45,248 nt of DNA from the IMG/VR virus record IMGVR_UViG_3300045996_000988, positions 1 to 45,248 of that record; one strand, written 5' to 3'. This DNA comes from a virus. A program made the translations under genes and the position numbers. Under the pieces are notes generated by a model. The model did not search any database. It was not told the DNA's origin and was given only the letters and a program-made list of their open reading frames with translations. Shown piece after piece: positions 21,086 to 28,710 of this stretch (position 1 is the stretch's first letter; each line of letters begins with the position of its first letter).

Positions 21086-23877
21086 AGGACTACGAGGCAT
21101 TCCTACAGCGGAAGCGGAAGGCGGCGGTGCCGACCGGCTTCCTGATCGAGCCGGAGCAGTTGGGGGCGCACCTTTACGAGTGGCAGCGGCCCGTGGTGCG
21201 GTGGGCACTCCGGCGTGGGTGTGCGGCGCTGTTCGAGGACTGCGGGCTCGGAAAGACCGCACAGCAGCTCGAATGGGCGGCACAGGTAGCGGACCACGTC
21301 GACGCGCCGGTATTGATCTTCGCGCCACTCGCGGTGGCGCGGCAAACGCAGGCCGAGGGCGAGAAGTTCGGCATCCCGGTAACGGTGTGCCGGCGAATGG
21401 AAGACGTGCGAGAGGGCGTGAACGTCACCAACTACGACCTGCTGCAGCACTTCCAGCCGGCAGCGTTCGGTGGGATCGTGCTGGACGAGAGCAGCATCCT
21501 GAAGGGTGATGGCACGGTGCGGAAGGCCATCACGGAGTTTGCGGAGCGCATCCCGTTCCGTCTCGCCTGCACGGCCACGCCGGCGCCGAACGATCACCAG
21601 GAGCTCATCAATCACGCGGAGTTCCTCGGCGTGATGCGGGGAGACGAGATCCTCTCGCTCTGGTTCACGCAGGACGGCAACACGACGCACAAATGGCGGC
21701 TGAAGGGTCACGCCCGGGAAGACTTCTGGCGCTGGGTGGCAACGTGGGCGCTCGCGGTGCGGACGCCGGCCGATCTGGGCTACCCGGCTGACGGGTACAC
21801 GCTCCCGCCGATCACCTACGTGCAGCACGTCGTTGATACGGGCGCACCGACCGACGCGCTGTTTCAGGCGGAAGCCCGTGGCATCGCGGAGCAGCGCCGG
21901 GTGCGCCGGGAGACGCTGGCCGCTCGGGTGTGGCTGACGGTTAACATCGTAACTTCTTCGGGCCTAACTGACGCCTGCGGAGGTAAAATTGATGTATGTG
22001 GAAACCAGAATACGCCGCAAGACAACGAGAGAAGTATCGCACTGACCCCGAAGTGCGGGCACGAGTCCGTGCCAGTAATCGAACTCCCGAAGAGAACCGG
22101 GAATACATGCAAGCCTACTACGAGGCCAACAAAGAGAAGTATCAAGAGTACCGACGTGCCAACGCTGAAAAGCGAAATAGGGAACGTCGGGAACGATACG
22201 CAGCCGACGCAGAGTTCCGCGAGAAGTGCAAACAGCACTCTAGGAACCGAGACAAGTCAGCCAAGCGCGACGGGCGGCTCAAAGCGGAGTTCGGAATTGG
22301 AAGCTCCGAGTACGACGCACTGCTTGAGCAACAGGGCGGACGGTGCGCTATCTGTGGCGCAGAGCAGGCCGACAAGCGGGGACATCAACTCCATGTCGAT
22401 CACTGCCACGCAACCGGAGTTGTCCGAGGGCTCCTCTGCGGCGGATGCAACATGGGCATCGGTAAGTTCAAAGACGACCCTGAACGGCTCCGGAAAGCCG
22501 TGGATTATCTGGTGCGAGCTAAATGACGAGCAGGACGCACTAGCGGAAGCACTGGGCGACAGTGCTATCTCCATCTACGGGTCGTTGTCCTCGGACGAGA
22601 AGGAACGAAGAGTTCTTTCCTGGCTCCGAGGGGATCGACCCGTTCTCATTTCAAAGCCATCCCTGATCGGGTTTGGGATGAACTTTCAGCACTGCGCGGA
22701 CGTGGTATTCAGCGGCCTGGGGAACAGCTACGAGAAGTATTACCAGGCCGTCAGGCGGTGCTATCGGTTCGGGCAGAAGCGGCCGGTAACGGTGCATGTG
22801 GTGACGAGTGAAGCGGACGGGCCGATCGTCCGGAACATCGAACGGAAGGAGCAGCAAGCAGTGGAGATGATGAGTGAACTGATCGGACTTACTGATCTGA
22901 CGTGCGCCGCGGCGAGCGCCCGGGAAGAGATGGAATACACCGAGGGTAAGGCGTCCGGTACCGGATGGGATCTGCTGCTCGGCGATAGCTGCAAGACGCT
23001 CGTGGAGCTCAAGACGGGGAGCGTCGGGCACTCGGTGTTCTCTCCCCCCTTCCCGTCGATGTATGTCTACACCAACTCCCCGCACGACATCGGCAACTGC
23101 GCGTCGTTCGAGGAGATGCTGTCCCACTTCCGGTTCCTGATCCCGGAGCTCCTGCGCGTGACGATGCCGGGGCGTTCCTGCTCCGTCCATCTCACCCAGG
23201 CGCTCTCGTTCGTGGGGAAAGACGGCCACGCAGGGATGAAAGACTTCCGCGGCGCCACGATCCGCGCGTTCGAAGATGCCGGCTGGCACTACTACGGCGA
23301 GGTAGCGATCGACAAGAACCCGCAGTTGAAGGCGATCCGCACGAAGGACCGCGGGCTGTTGTTCAAGACGCTCGCGACGGACAGCGCCCATATGCATATG
23401 GCGATGGCCGACTACCTGCTGCAGTTCCGGGCGCCCGGGGACAACCCCGAACCGATCCGCGCCGGCATCAGCGACAAGTATGGGAACCCGGACGGGTGGA
23501 TCTCGCAGGACGAGTGGATCCGTTGGGCGCGTCCGGTATGGTATGCCGCTGACTTCGCTCCGGACGGGGACGGCATCGCGGAGACGGACGTGCTCAACGT
23601 GTCGCAGGCGCGGGACACGAACGACGAGCGCCACCTGTGCCCGCTGCAGCTCGGCGTGATCGAGCGGTCCCTGAAGCTGTGGTCGAACCCTGGCGACCTG
23701 ATCCTCTCGCCGTTCGCCGGCATCGGGAGCGAGGGGTACCAGGCGGTGCGCTTCGGCCGGCGGTTCATCGGTGGGGAGTTGAAGCCGAGCTACTTCCGGC
23801 AGGCGGTTCGCAACCTGAAGCGGGCCGAAGCGATGTCGACGCAGCGTTCCCTCGCGGGCGCTCTGTTCGGGGAGTAA
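21082..23877 (+). CDS. SNF2-type helicase fused to a DNA methyltransferase, interrupted by an HNH insertion (931 aa as read)
   Basis: N-terminal SNF2 helicase: E-D-C-G-L-G-K-T (52-59), L-D-E-S-S (near 135), C-T-A-T-P motif, and R-C-Y-R-F-G-Q-K-R-P near 556. C-terminal DNA amino-methyltransferase: catalytic F-S-P-P-F (near 653) before the AdoMet motif S-P-F-A-G-I-G-S-E-G (near 878), the beta-class order. Such fusions are seen in other phages. Residues about 294-470 are Ser/Thr/Asn-rich and out of character; removing 531 bp (21961-22491) joins T-S-S-G directly to K-P-W-I-I-W-C and restores a normal helicase. Whether the inserted 177 codons are translated or removed is open. Confidence 0.85.
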   Translation: MKDYEAFLQRKRKAAVPTGFLIEPEQLGAHLYEWQRPVVRWALRRGCAALFEDCGLGKTAQQLEWAAQVADHVDAPVLIFAPLAVARQTQAEGEKFGIPVTVCRRMEDVREGVNVTNYDLLQHFQPAAFGGIVLDESSILKGDGTVRKAITEFAERIPFRLACTATPAPNDHQELINHAEFLGVMRGDEILSLWFTQDGNTTHKWRLKGHAREDFWRWVATWALAVRTPADLGYPADGYTLPPITYVQHVVDTGAPTDALFQAEARGIAEQRRVRRETLAARVWLTVNIVTSSGLTDACGGKIDVCGNQNTPQDNERSIALTPKCGHESVPVIELPKRTGNTCKPTTRPTKRSIKSTDVPTLKSEIGNVGNDTQPTQSSARSANSTLGTETSQPSATGGSKRSSELEAPSTTHCLSNRADGALSVAQSRPTSGDINSMSITATQPELSEGSSAADATWASVSSKTTLNGSGKPWIIWCELNDEQDALAEALGDSAISIYGSLSSDEKERRVLSWLRGDRPVLISKPSLIGFGMNFQHCADVVFSGLGNSYEKYYQAVRRCYRFGQKRPVTVHVVTSEADGPIVRNIERKEQQAVEMMSELIGLTDLTCAAASAREEMEYTEGKASGTGWDLLLGDSCKTLVELKTGSVGHSVFSPPFPSMYVYTNSPHDIGNCASFEEMLSHFRFLIPELLRVTMPGRSCSVHLTQALSFVGKDGHAGMKDFRGATIRAFEDAGWHYYGEVAIDKNPQLKAIRTKDRGLLFKTLATDSAHMHMAMADYLLQFRAPGDNPEPIRAGISDKYGNPDGWISQDEWIRWARPVWYAADFAPDGDGIAETDVLNVSQARDTNDERHLCPLQLGVIERSLKLWSNPGDLILSPFAGIGSEGYQAVRFGRRFIGGELKPSYFRQAVRNLKRAEAMSTQRSLAGALFGE
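21961..22491 (+). mobile_element. 531-bp HNH homing element inserted in the SNF2 gene
   Basis: The left flank codes T-S-S-G (ending TCG-GGC) and the right flank codes G-S-G-K (TCC-GGA), so the ends share coding sense and deletion of exactly 177 codons is seamless. It carries 35 bp with a GGAGG ribosome site, then nearly all of an HNH gene in the +2 frame. There is no room for a group I intron core. Ends are inferred to within a few bases. Confidence 0.65.
21996..22526 (+). CDS. HNH endonuclease, endonuclease VII family (176 aa)
   Basis: C-terminal EndoVII/HNH domain: C117-A-I-C120, then H-V-D-H-C-H (D135, H136, H138), R-G-L-L-C148-G-G-C151-N152. Two Cys pairs bind zinc and D-H...N is the active site. 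The N-terminal 95 residues are basic repeats (Y-E-A-N-K-E-K-Y, A-N-A-E-K-R-N-R-E-R-R-E-R), as in free-standing homing endonucleases. GGAGG lies 12 bases upstream. The last dozen residues (K-A-V-D-Y-L-V-R-A-K) are encoded by host-gene bases that also code the helicase motif K-P-W-I-I-W-C-E-L. Probably a homing nuclease. Confidence 0.88.
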   Translation: MWKPEYAARQREKYRTDPEVRARVRASNRTPEENREYMQAYYEANKEKYQEYRRANAEKRNRERRERYAADAEFREKCKQHSRNRDKSAKRDGRLKAEFGIGSSEYDALLEQQGGRCAICGAEQADKRGHQLHVDHCHATGVVRGLLCGGCNMGIGKFKDDPERLRKAVDYLVRAK

Positions 23878-23882
23878 CGACG

Positions 23883-24386
23883 ATGCACGTTCTACTGGGC
23901 ACCGACGAGCAGCAGGTTCACTCCAAGCGGGGGCAACTCGCCGCGCTGACCACTCACGAAGGCCGGAACGCAGCAATCAGGCGGCGGCGCGAGGCGTTGG
24001 CAGGCGTGATTGCGGGGGTGGCGCTGCTCTATCCGGATGGACGGATCTACGCTCGCGATACGTGGGTGTGGAAGGAGTTGGCCGACATCACAGGGGCGAC
24101 GGAAGCGGAACTCACCACCATCGCGGCGGCGGTGGGCCACTGGCCGTGGAATAAGGAGCAGATCCTACGGGCGGTGCGGGACGGCACGGATGACGGCGCA
24201 CCGGTGGAAGCCATCACGGATGAAGAGCGAGCGTTGTTCCACAAGCCGGAACCCGCAGAGGTGTCGGACCCTGAAAAAGAGGAGTGGGAGCGTTACCAGC
24301 GGGAGCGCAGGGCACGCAACCAGCGGAACACCTACCGGCGCCGGCGCGAGGCGCAACAGCGAGCGAAGGAGCAGGCAGCGAGATGA
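23883..24386 (+). CDS. Hypothetical protein with basic helical tail (167 aa)
   Basis: N-terminal half is compact, with W-V-W-K-E-L-A-D-I-T-G-A-T-E-A-E-L. The last 50 residues are highly charged (R-Y-Q-R-E-R-R-A-R-N-Q-R-N-T-Y-R-R-R), a likely nucleic-acid-binding helix. Starts 5 bp after the previous gene and overlaps the next by ATGA. No family recognised. Confidence 0.6.
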   Translation: MHVLLGTDEQQVHSKRGQLAALTTHEGRNAAIRRRREALAGVIAGVALLYPDGRIYARDTWVWKELADITGATEAELTTIAAAVGHWPWNKEQILRAVRDGTDDGAPVEAITDEERALFHKPEPAEVSDPEKEEWERYQRERRARNQRNTYRRRREAQQRAKEQAAR

Positions 24387-24961
24387 GCACAGCGGAACGC
24401 GTGGGGGATTGGATGCAGGTGGGGGACGGGCGGCGGTTCTACCCGTTCGACCCGCGACCCGAGGAGATCCACATCGAAGACATTGCGGGGGCTCTTTCTC
24501 GCATCTGCCGGTTCGGCGGGCACACGCGAGACTTCTACAGCGTGGCGCAACACAGCGTAATGGTGTCGCAGGTGTGCGCTCCGGAAGATGCGCTGTGGGG
24601 ACTGCTCCACGATGCGGCGGAAGCCTACATCGGTGACCTGCCGCGACCGATCAAGCGGCACAGTTCGATGATGAACTACCGGCTGTCCGAAGGTTACGTG
24701 ATGCTGGCGGTCACGGAGCGGTTCGGGTTGGAGCCGCCGGATAGATGGGTTCACGGGATGCCGGAGTCCGTTCACCGGGCAGATGAGATCCTGCTGGCTA
24801 CGGAAGCACGGGATCTGATGGGGAACGGCAACCTACCGCGATGGGACAGCCTGACGGGCATTGAGCCGCTTCCGGCTCGTATTCAGGCGTGGGGGCCGGA
24901 CTATACCAGGTTGGCGTTCATGTATCGGTTCCGGGAGCTAACGGGGGGAACGGGCAAATGA
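24383..24961 (+). CDS. HD-domain phosphohydrolase, YfbR-like (192 aa)
   Basis: Metal-binding HD pattern: V-A-Q-H-S-V-M-V (first His), L-L-H-D-A-A-E-A-Y (HD) with I-G-D after it, and a later H-R-A-D-E acid. I-x-D-I-A-G-A-L-S-R-I-C-R-F-G-G-H near the start is typical of phage HD hydrolases of the 5'-nucleotidase/YfbR type. It probably trims nucleotides or dNMPs during phage DNA synthesis; substrate is inferred. Confidence 0.85.
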   Translation: MSTAERVGDWMQVGDGRRFYPFDPRPEEIHIEDIAGALSRICRFGGHTRDFYSVAQHSVMVSQVCAPEDALWGLLHDAAEAYIGDLPRPIKRHSSMMNYRLSEGYVMLAVTERFGLEPPDRWVHGMPESVHRADEILLATEARDLMGNGNLPRWDSLTGIEPLPARIQAWGPDYTRLAFMYRFRELTGGTGK

Positions 24962-25515
24962 TCCACACACCGTTAGAGCCGCTCATCAAAGCGGCAGGGC
25001 TCTCGGAGCGGCAGTCGGAAGTGGTGCGGCTCCTGGCGGCGGATATGGTGATCGGCGACATCGCCATTGAGCTTAAGATCACGCCGCAGTCCGTCCGCAC
25101 GCACCAGCAGCGAGCGTGGGAGAAGATGGAGCTCGTCAAGCGGCTCCTCGACAAGATGGCCGACGACGAAGCGGAGATGGCGGATCCGCACCGGCAGGCA
25201 GGCTTCATCATCGGCTGTGTGAAGGGACCGCCGAACCACGCGCCGGGTACACCCGTGTTCCGCAACGTGGTCGAGGAAGCGGTGTTCAGCGAGACGCAGA
25301 TGGAGCAGGGGCGGATGATGAAGCTCGGCGTGGTCCGGTATGCGGATAAGGCGAGCATCCGCGGGCAGATGGTGACGCCGGAAGATGTGGTGAACGCGCC
25401 GGCGCGGCGACCCATCGGACCGAACGCTTACGGGCTGGACACGGACGACATCGGGCCGTATGAGCCGGGGGCGGTGGCGAACCGGAGCACGTTGGCGCGG
25501 AAGGGAGAGGATTGA
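24958..25515 (+). CDS. LuxR/sigma-4-like HTH protein (185 aa)
   Basis: Residues about 14-60 form a LuxR/sigma-region-4 type HTH: L-S-E-R-Q-S-E-V-V-R-L-L-A-A-D, I-A-I-E-L-K-I-T-P-Q-S-V-R-T-H-Q-Q-R-A-W. The rest (60-185) has no recognised domain. No receiver or signal domain is present. A transcription regulator of middle or late phage genes is the likely role. ATGA overlap with the HD gene. Confidence 0.75.
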   Translation: MIHTPLEPLIKAAGLSERQSEVVRLLAADMVIGDIAIELKITPQSVRTHQQRAWEKMELVKRLLDKMADDEAEMADPHRQAGFIIGCVKGPPNHAPGTPVFRNVVEEAVFSETQMEQGRMMKLGVVRYADKASIRGQMVTPEDVVNAPARRPIGPNAYGLDTDDIGPYEPGAVANRSTLARKGED

Positions 25516-25516
25516 G

Positions 25517-25789
25517 ATGGCACGAGTATTCGACCGGACCTTTGACGAGCCGGTTCCGTTCACCCCCGACCTGACGGTGATCTCTCGACGCGGCTACAGC
25601 CGGGAGTGGGCAGCGGAACTCATAGCTGACGACGCAGGGATACTGGCTGACGAAGTCAGCCTCTCTGAAGCGTGGGTGCGTTACGGGCCTACGCCAGAAG
25701 GGGTGGATGTGGATTTCCCGATGTGCTGGTACACCTGCAGGGAAAATGATCGCGGGGCGCAGCCGGTGTGGATCTTCGGAGACTATTGA
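25517..25789 (+). CDS. Hypothetical protein (90 aa)
   Basis: Starts 1 bp after the previous stop, with GGAGAGG upstream. Acidic, aromatic C-terminus (F-P-M-C-W-Y-T-C-R). No family recognised. Confidence 0.55.
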   Translation: MARVFDRTFDEPVPFTPDLTVISRRGYSREWAAELIADDAGILADEVSLSEAWVRYGPTPEGVDVDFPMCWYTCRENDRGAQPVWIFGDY

Positions 25790-26199
25790 TGAGCGAACCT
25801 ACACACGAACGCCTCTTCGTCATCGCAATTTCCGCCTGGAAGCTCACGGTGGGCACGCGAGGCAACGGAAACGGGGTGGTCATCGTGCCGGGGATTACGA
25901 CGGGATGGAGTGAGAGCCCGGCGATGGCGCGGGAAGCGGGCGAACTCCTCGCCAAGTCGCAACTCCCAGCGGTGAAGGGGTACCGGGATCACGCGGCGCT
26001 GGCGAAGGAAGTTCCGGAAATCAGGTTGCAGGAGTGGGCGGCGCGGCGCGGCTACCTCTCGCCGGAAGAGTGGGAGACGATCAAAGAGGCAACGAACGCC
26101 GTGATCGAGGAGTTGCGCGAAGAGAACCGGCGCTTGCGGAAGAAAGCGGGCGGTAAGGGCCGGCGCCTGGCGATGCTGGAAGAAGAAGGGGGAGAATGA
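25789..26199 (+). CDS. Hypothetical protein with C-terminal coiled coil (136 aa)
   Basis: ATG shares the A of the previous TGA. Residues 1-75 are a mixed domain; residues about 95-130 are a charged coiled coil (N-A-V-I-E-E-L-R-E-E-N-R-R-L-R-K-K). It could be a dimer-forming regulator. Not recognised. Confidence 0.55.
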   Translation: MSEPTHERLFVIAISAWKLTVGTRGNGNGVVIVPGITTGWSESPAMAREAGELLAKSQLPAVKGYRDHAALAKEVPEIRLQEWAARRGYLSPEEWETIKEATNAVIEELREENRRLRKKAGGKGRRLAMLEEEGGE

Positions 26200-26870
26200 T
26201 GGAGATTGACGAGGATGCAGTTGTGTCGTCGGGAGTGCTCACCGAGCTTTACTGCGTTCGCGGGCTATCCGTGGAAGGAGTGTGCAGATCGACAGGATTG
26301 CGCCGGTGGGTTGTCGAGCGGCTGATGAAGCAATATGGCATCACGAAGCGTTCGATGTCGCAGCAGCGAAGAATGGACCTTCGCGTTGGTTTGTTTTCCG
26401 GCTGCAATAAATTGCCGATGCCGCAGGCAGCCATTGATGCGTCGGCGGCTGCCCGTGCAGGTAAGCCTATGCCGACTGAAACTCGCCAGAGGATTTCCAA
26501 CGCGTTGAAGAAACGCGTTTGGTGCGTGTGTGCGTGGTGCGGCAAAGCGTTTCAGCGCCAACCGTGGCGAGCCGTCAAAGGTGAATACCGAGCGTGCAGT
26601 TCAGCATGTGTTGGCTACTACCGTCACTTCCTGCGTAAGCACGGACCCGACGCGCCCCGTCCGGTGATCGTGGAGAAGCTGACGGCACTAGTGAAAGAGA
26701 AGGCCGGGATGCTGCGAGAGCGGGACAGCAAAGACCGGCGACGGCCGAACACCTGGGAGCAGATCGAGAAGGTAGGCGCAGAGATCGGCGCACGGGAACC
26801 AGAGATCGAGGCGGTTCACTTCGCGCAGATGGACGAATATGCCGAGGCGTGCGCTAAAGACACCTTCTAG
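26196..26870 (+). CDS. HTH / zinc-finger DNA-binding protein, candidate late antiterminator (224 aa)
   Basis: N-terminal HTH-like region (about 12-48: S-V-E-G-V-C-R-S-T-G-L-R-R-W-V-V-E-R-L-M). A NUMOD3-like motif follows (A-G-K-P-M-P-T-E-T-R-Q-R-I-S-N-A-L, about 88-105), then a zinc finger C-A-W-C-G-K-A-F...C-S-S-A-C. NUMOD3 is a DNA-contact module of homing nucleases, but no nuclease domain is seen here. It ends 35 bp before a promoter and terminator that precede the late genes, the same place as lambda Q (also a zinc-binding protein). An antiterminator role is inferred from that layout. Confidence 0.6.
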   Translation: MMEIDEDAVVSSGVLTELYCVRGLSVEGVCRSTGLRRWVVERLMKQYGITKRSMSQQRRMDLRVGLFSGCNKLPMPQAAIDASAAARAGKPMPTETRQRISNALKKRVWCVCAWCGKAFQRQPWRAVKGEYRACSSACVGYYRHFLRKHGPDAPRPVIVEKLTALVKEKAGMLRERDSKDRRRPNTWEQIEKVGAEIGAREPEIEAVHFAQMDEYAEACAKDTF

Positions 26871-26904
26871 CAAACAGGCATTAGAAAAATAATCGCCTGC
26901 CAGC

Positions 26905-26934
26905 TTGACGTTCGTGTCGCGCATCACGCACAAT
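26905..26934 (+). promoter_or_regulatory. Candidate late promoter
   Basis: -35 TTGACG (26905-26910), 18-bp spacer, -10 CACAAT (26929-26934). The transcript would start near 26941 and meet a terminator about 115 bases later. A hairpin with CAGGC/GCCTG arms lies just upstream (about 26876-26900). Confidence 0.55.
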
Positions 26935-27055
26935 AATGGCGGTGGCTCTTCGTCTCATCAGCGATAGCCACTTGAGTGACGCAGCGATCTTCAGTGGACG
27001 TTTGTTCGTTGGACGTTGGTTGTTCATCTCGCTCATCTCTCCTCGCCCAACAGAA

Positions 27056-27092
27056 GGCGGCGGTTTCCCTGATACGGAAGCCGTCGCCTTTT
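27056..27092 (+). terminator. Strong intrinsic terminator ahead of late genes
   Basis: GGCGGCGGTTTCC pairs with GGAAGCCGTCGCC (two G-U pairs) around a 7-base loop CTGATAC, followed by TTTT. The stem extends outward to about 17 bp through an A-run/T-run. It is only 18 bases before the next ATG, so late expression must pass it or escape it. Confidence 0.85.
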
Positions 27093-27110
27093 GGCGTCTC
27101 TGCTGCTCTT

Positions 27111-27410
27111 ATGCTCAATCCCTACTTCTCTGGCGGCGGGCACAGGAAGAAGCCGACGCAGCTCTTCGATGTGGACGGCAACCCGATTGAGACGGTGCCG
27201 GAACCGCGGACGTGGTGCAAGCTGGCGTTCTCGGTGTCGCTAGTCCCGCCGAAGATAGGGCAGGTGTTCAGCATTGAGCAGGGACCGTTCACCCGGCGCC
27301 TGGTGATCTACGCTCCCCGTCCGGTAGTGATCGCAGCCACAACGGCGCTCTTGGGTTCGGTGCCGTGGGTGCAGCAAGTAGTGCAGTGGGCTCTCCATCT
27401 CGCGAGGTAA
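27111..27410 (+). CDS. Hypothetical protein, possible membrane/holin-like (99 aa)
   Basis: I chose the ATG at 27111, just after the terminator; a longer in-frame ORF from 26976 would run through the hairpin and has odd composition. The C-terminal segment (V-V-I-A-A-T-T-A-L-L-G-S-V-P-W-V-Q-Q-V-V) is moderately hydrophobic and might span a membrane. It precedes the endolysin by one gene, the place of a holin, but the helix is weak. No strong ribosome site is visible. Confidence 0.5.
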   Translation: MLNPYFSGGGHRKKPTQLFDVDGNPIETVPEPRTWCKLAFSVSLVPPKIGQVFSIEQGPFTRRLVIYAPRPVVIAATTALLGSVPWVQQVVQWALHLAR

Positions 27411-27414
27411 GACA

Positions 27415-27603
27415 ATGACGGACGTAGTGATCCTTTACGCGCTCTCTCGCAGTAAGAAGCTCGCCCTGCTGTATCAGGTGTACCAAACGCTCCTGATGGC
27501 AAAGACGGGCGTGCCCACGCCGCTGAACATTCGCGGTGCCAAGCTCTCCGGCGACACCTACGATCTGGAAGGCACGCTGACGAAGCGCGTAAAGGCTGCC
27601 TGA
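27415..27603 (+). CDS. Small protein ahead of endolysin (62 aa)
   Basis: Preceded by GAGGTAAGACA. It has a hydrophobic/basic N-terminal half (V-I-L-Y-A-L-S-R-S-K-K-L-A-L-L-Y-Q-V-Y-Q-T-L-L). Not recognised. Its stop overlaps the endolysin start, so it is part of the lysis cassette by position. Confidence 0.55.
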   Translation: MTDVVILYALSRSKKLALLYQVYQTLLMAKTGVPTPLNIRGAKLSGDTYDLEGTLTKRVKAA

Positions 27604-28142
27604 TGGCCGTCTCACTCACGCAACTGCTGGAGTGTATGCCGCATCTCCCCCTCTCGCGAGCGCAGGGTTACCTCGTGCCTCTGCAAGCCGCGATGACGGA
27701 GTTTGAGATCAGCTTCACCACCAGGCGGGCCGCGGCGTTCCTCGCCCAAATCGGCCACGAGAGCGCCGACCTGAAGCATTGGTCCGAGAAGTGGGGACCG
27801 ACGCCGGCGCAGCAGCGTTACGAAGGCCGGAAGGATCTCGACAACGTCCACCCGGGCGACGGCTTCAAGTTCCGGGGGCGCGGACCACTGCAGCTTACCG
27901 GACGGGCGAACTATGAGCGTTACGGGGAGTTGCTCGGCATCGACTTGATTGCGGACCCGTCGCTCGCTGCTTCTCCTCGAGGTGGCTTTCGGATCGCTGG
28001 CCTCTACTGGCGGGAACACGGGCTCAACGCTTTGGCCGACGCCAACCGGTTTGACGACATCACCCGGCGCATCAACGGGGGCGTGAACGGGGCGGACGAT
28101 CGACTGCGGCGGTATCGGCGGTGCCTCGCGGTGTTGGGATAA
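27603..28142 (+). CDS. Endolysin, glycoside hydrolase family 19 type (179 aa)
   Basis: GH19 chitinase/lysozyme-like muralytic enzyme: catalytic Glu in Q-I-G-H-E-S-A-D-L (E53), then F-K-F-R-G-R-G-P-L-Q-L-T-G-R-A-N-Y (near 88-104), and a C-terminal R-R-I-N-G-G-V-N-G. Length suits a single-domain endolysin. No signal peptide, so a holin or other membrane protein should release it to the peptidoglycan. Confidence 0.92.
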   Translation: MAVSLTQLLECMPHLPLSRAQGYLVPLQAAMTEFEISFTTRRAAAFLAQIGHESADLKHWSEKWGPTPAQQRYEGRKDLDNVHPGDGFKFRGRGPLQLTGRANYERYGELLGIDLIADPSLAASPRGGFRIAGLYWREHGLNALADANRFDDITRRINGGVNGADDRLRRYRRCLAVLG

Positions 28143-28155
28143 TGAATGAGACGTT

Positions 28156-28710
28156 ATGAGCGAACCGGCGACGGAACAGGATAGCTCTTACGCTGGGCTC
28201 TCGGGAAAACAGCGTCTCTTCGTTGACCACTACATCGGCGCGGCGAACGGCAACGCGACCGAAGCGGCGCGGCTGGCGGGCTACAACGGACGCTCCGGAC
28301 AGGCCGGGTACGAGTGCCTGAAAAAACCTGAAGTGCGGGCCGCGATAGACGAACGGCTAGAAGCGCTCTCCCTTTCGTCCCGCGAAGTGCTCGCCAGGCT
28401 GACGGAGCAGGCCAAAGCGGCACACGTTGACTTCATCAAAGACGACGGCACGGTAGACCTCGCAGGGCTCCGTAAAGCCGGTTTGATGCGACTGGTCAAG
28501 AAGATCAGTTGGGACAAAGCCGGGAATCGCGTGGTTGAATTCCACTGCGCTCAAGCGGCGCTCCTAAACCTAGGCAAGCACTATCGCCTGTTCGTGGATC
28601 GTCAAGAGATCAGCGGTCCTGCCAGCGGGCCAATCGCCGTCCGTGAAGTCACCGTCCATCTCCCCGCGGAACCCGAAGCCGATGAAGCAGCAACTGGTGA
28701 CGATGGATAG
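28156..28710 (+). CDS. terS: Terminase small subunit (184 aa)
   Basis: N-terminal region (L-S-G-K-Q-R-L-F-V-D-H-Y...G-N-A-T-E-A-A-R-L-A-G-Y...G-Y-E-C-L-K-K-P-E-V) is the Terminase_2 HTH pattern that recognises the packaging site. The middle is helical for oligomer formation. The acidic tail overlaps the start of the large subunit. It loads phage DNA onto the motor. Confidence 0.92.
   Translation: MSEPATEQDSSYAGLSGKQRLFVDHYIGAANGNATEAARLAGYNGRSGQAGYECLKKPEVRAAIDERLEALSLSSREVLARLTEQAKAAHVDFIKDDGTVDLAGLRKAGLMRLVKKISWDKAGNRVVEFHCAQAALLNLGKHYRLFVDRQEISGPASGPIAVREVTVHLPAEPEADEAATGDDG

Larger units (their letters stand above)
26871..27110 (+). promoter_or_regulatory. 240-bp early/late control region
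   Basis: No credible gene. It contains the promoter at 26905, a direct repeat (GGACGTTTGTTC near 26997, GGACGTTGGTTGTTC near 27011) and the hairpin terminator at 27056. Short ORFs here have unlikely composition. Confidence 0.6.

Noticed and set aside
21961-22491. Group I intron or intein in the SNF2 gene
   Set aside because: The inserted DNA is almost fully used by the HNH frame, leaving no space for an intron core; the host-frame translation has no intein motifs.
22651-23976. 441-codon minus-strand ORF
   Set aside because: Antisense shadow of the methyltransferase half of the SNF2 fusion; no ribosome site and Arg/Val/Pro-rich filler composition.
26976-27110. N-terminal extension of the gene at 27111
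   Set aside because: It would be translated through the terminator hairpin and is Ser-rich without domain character; ATG at 27111 is preferred.
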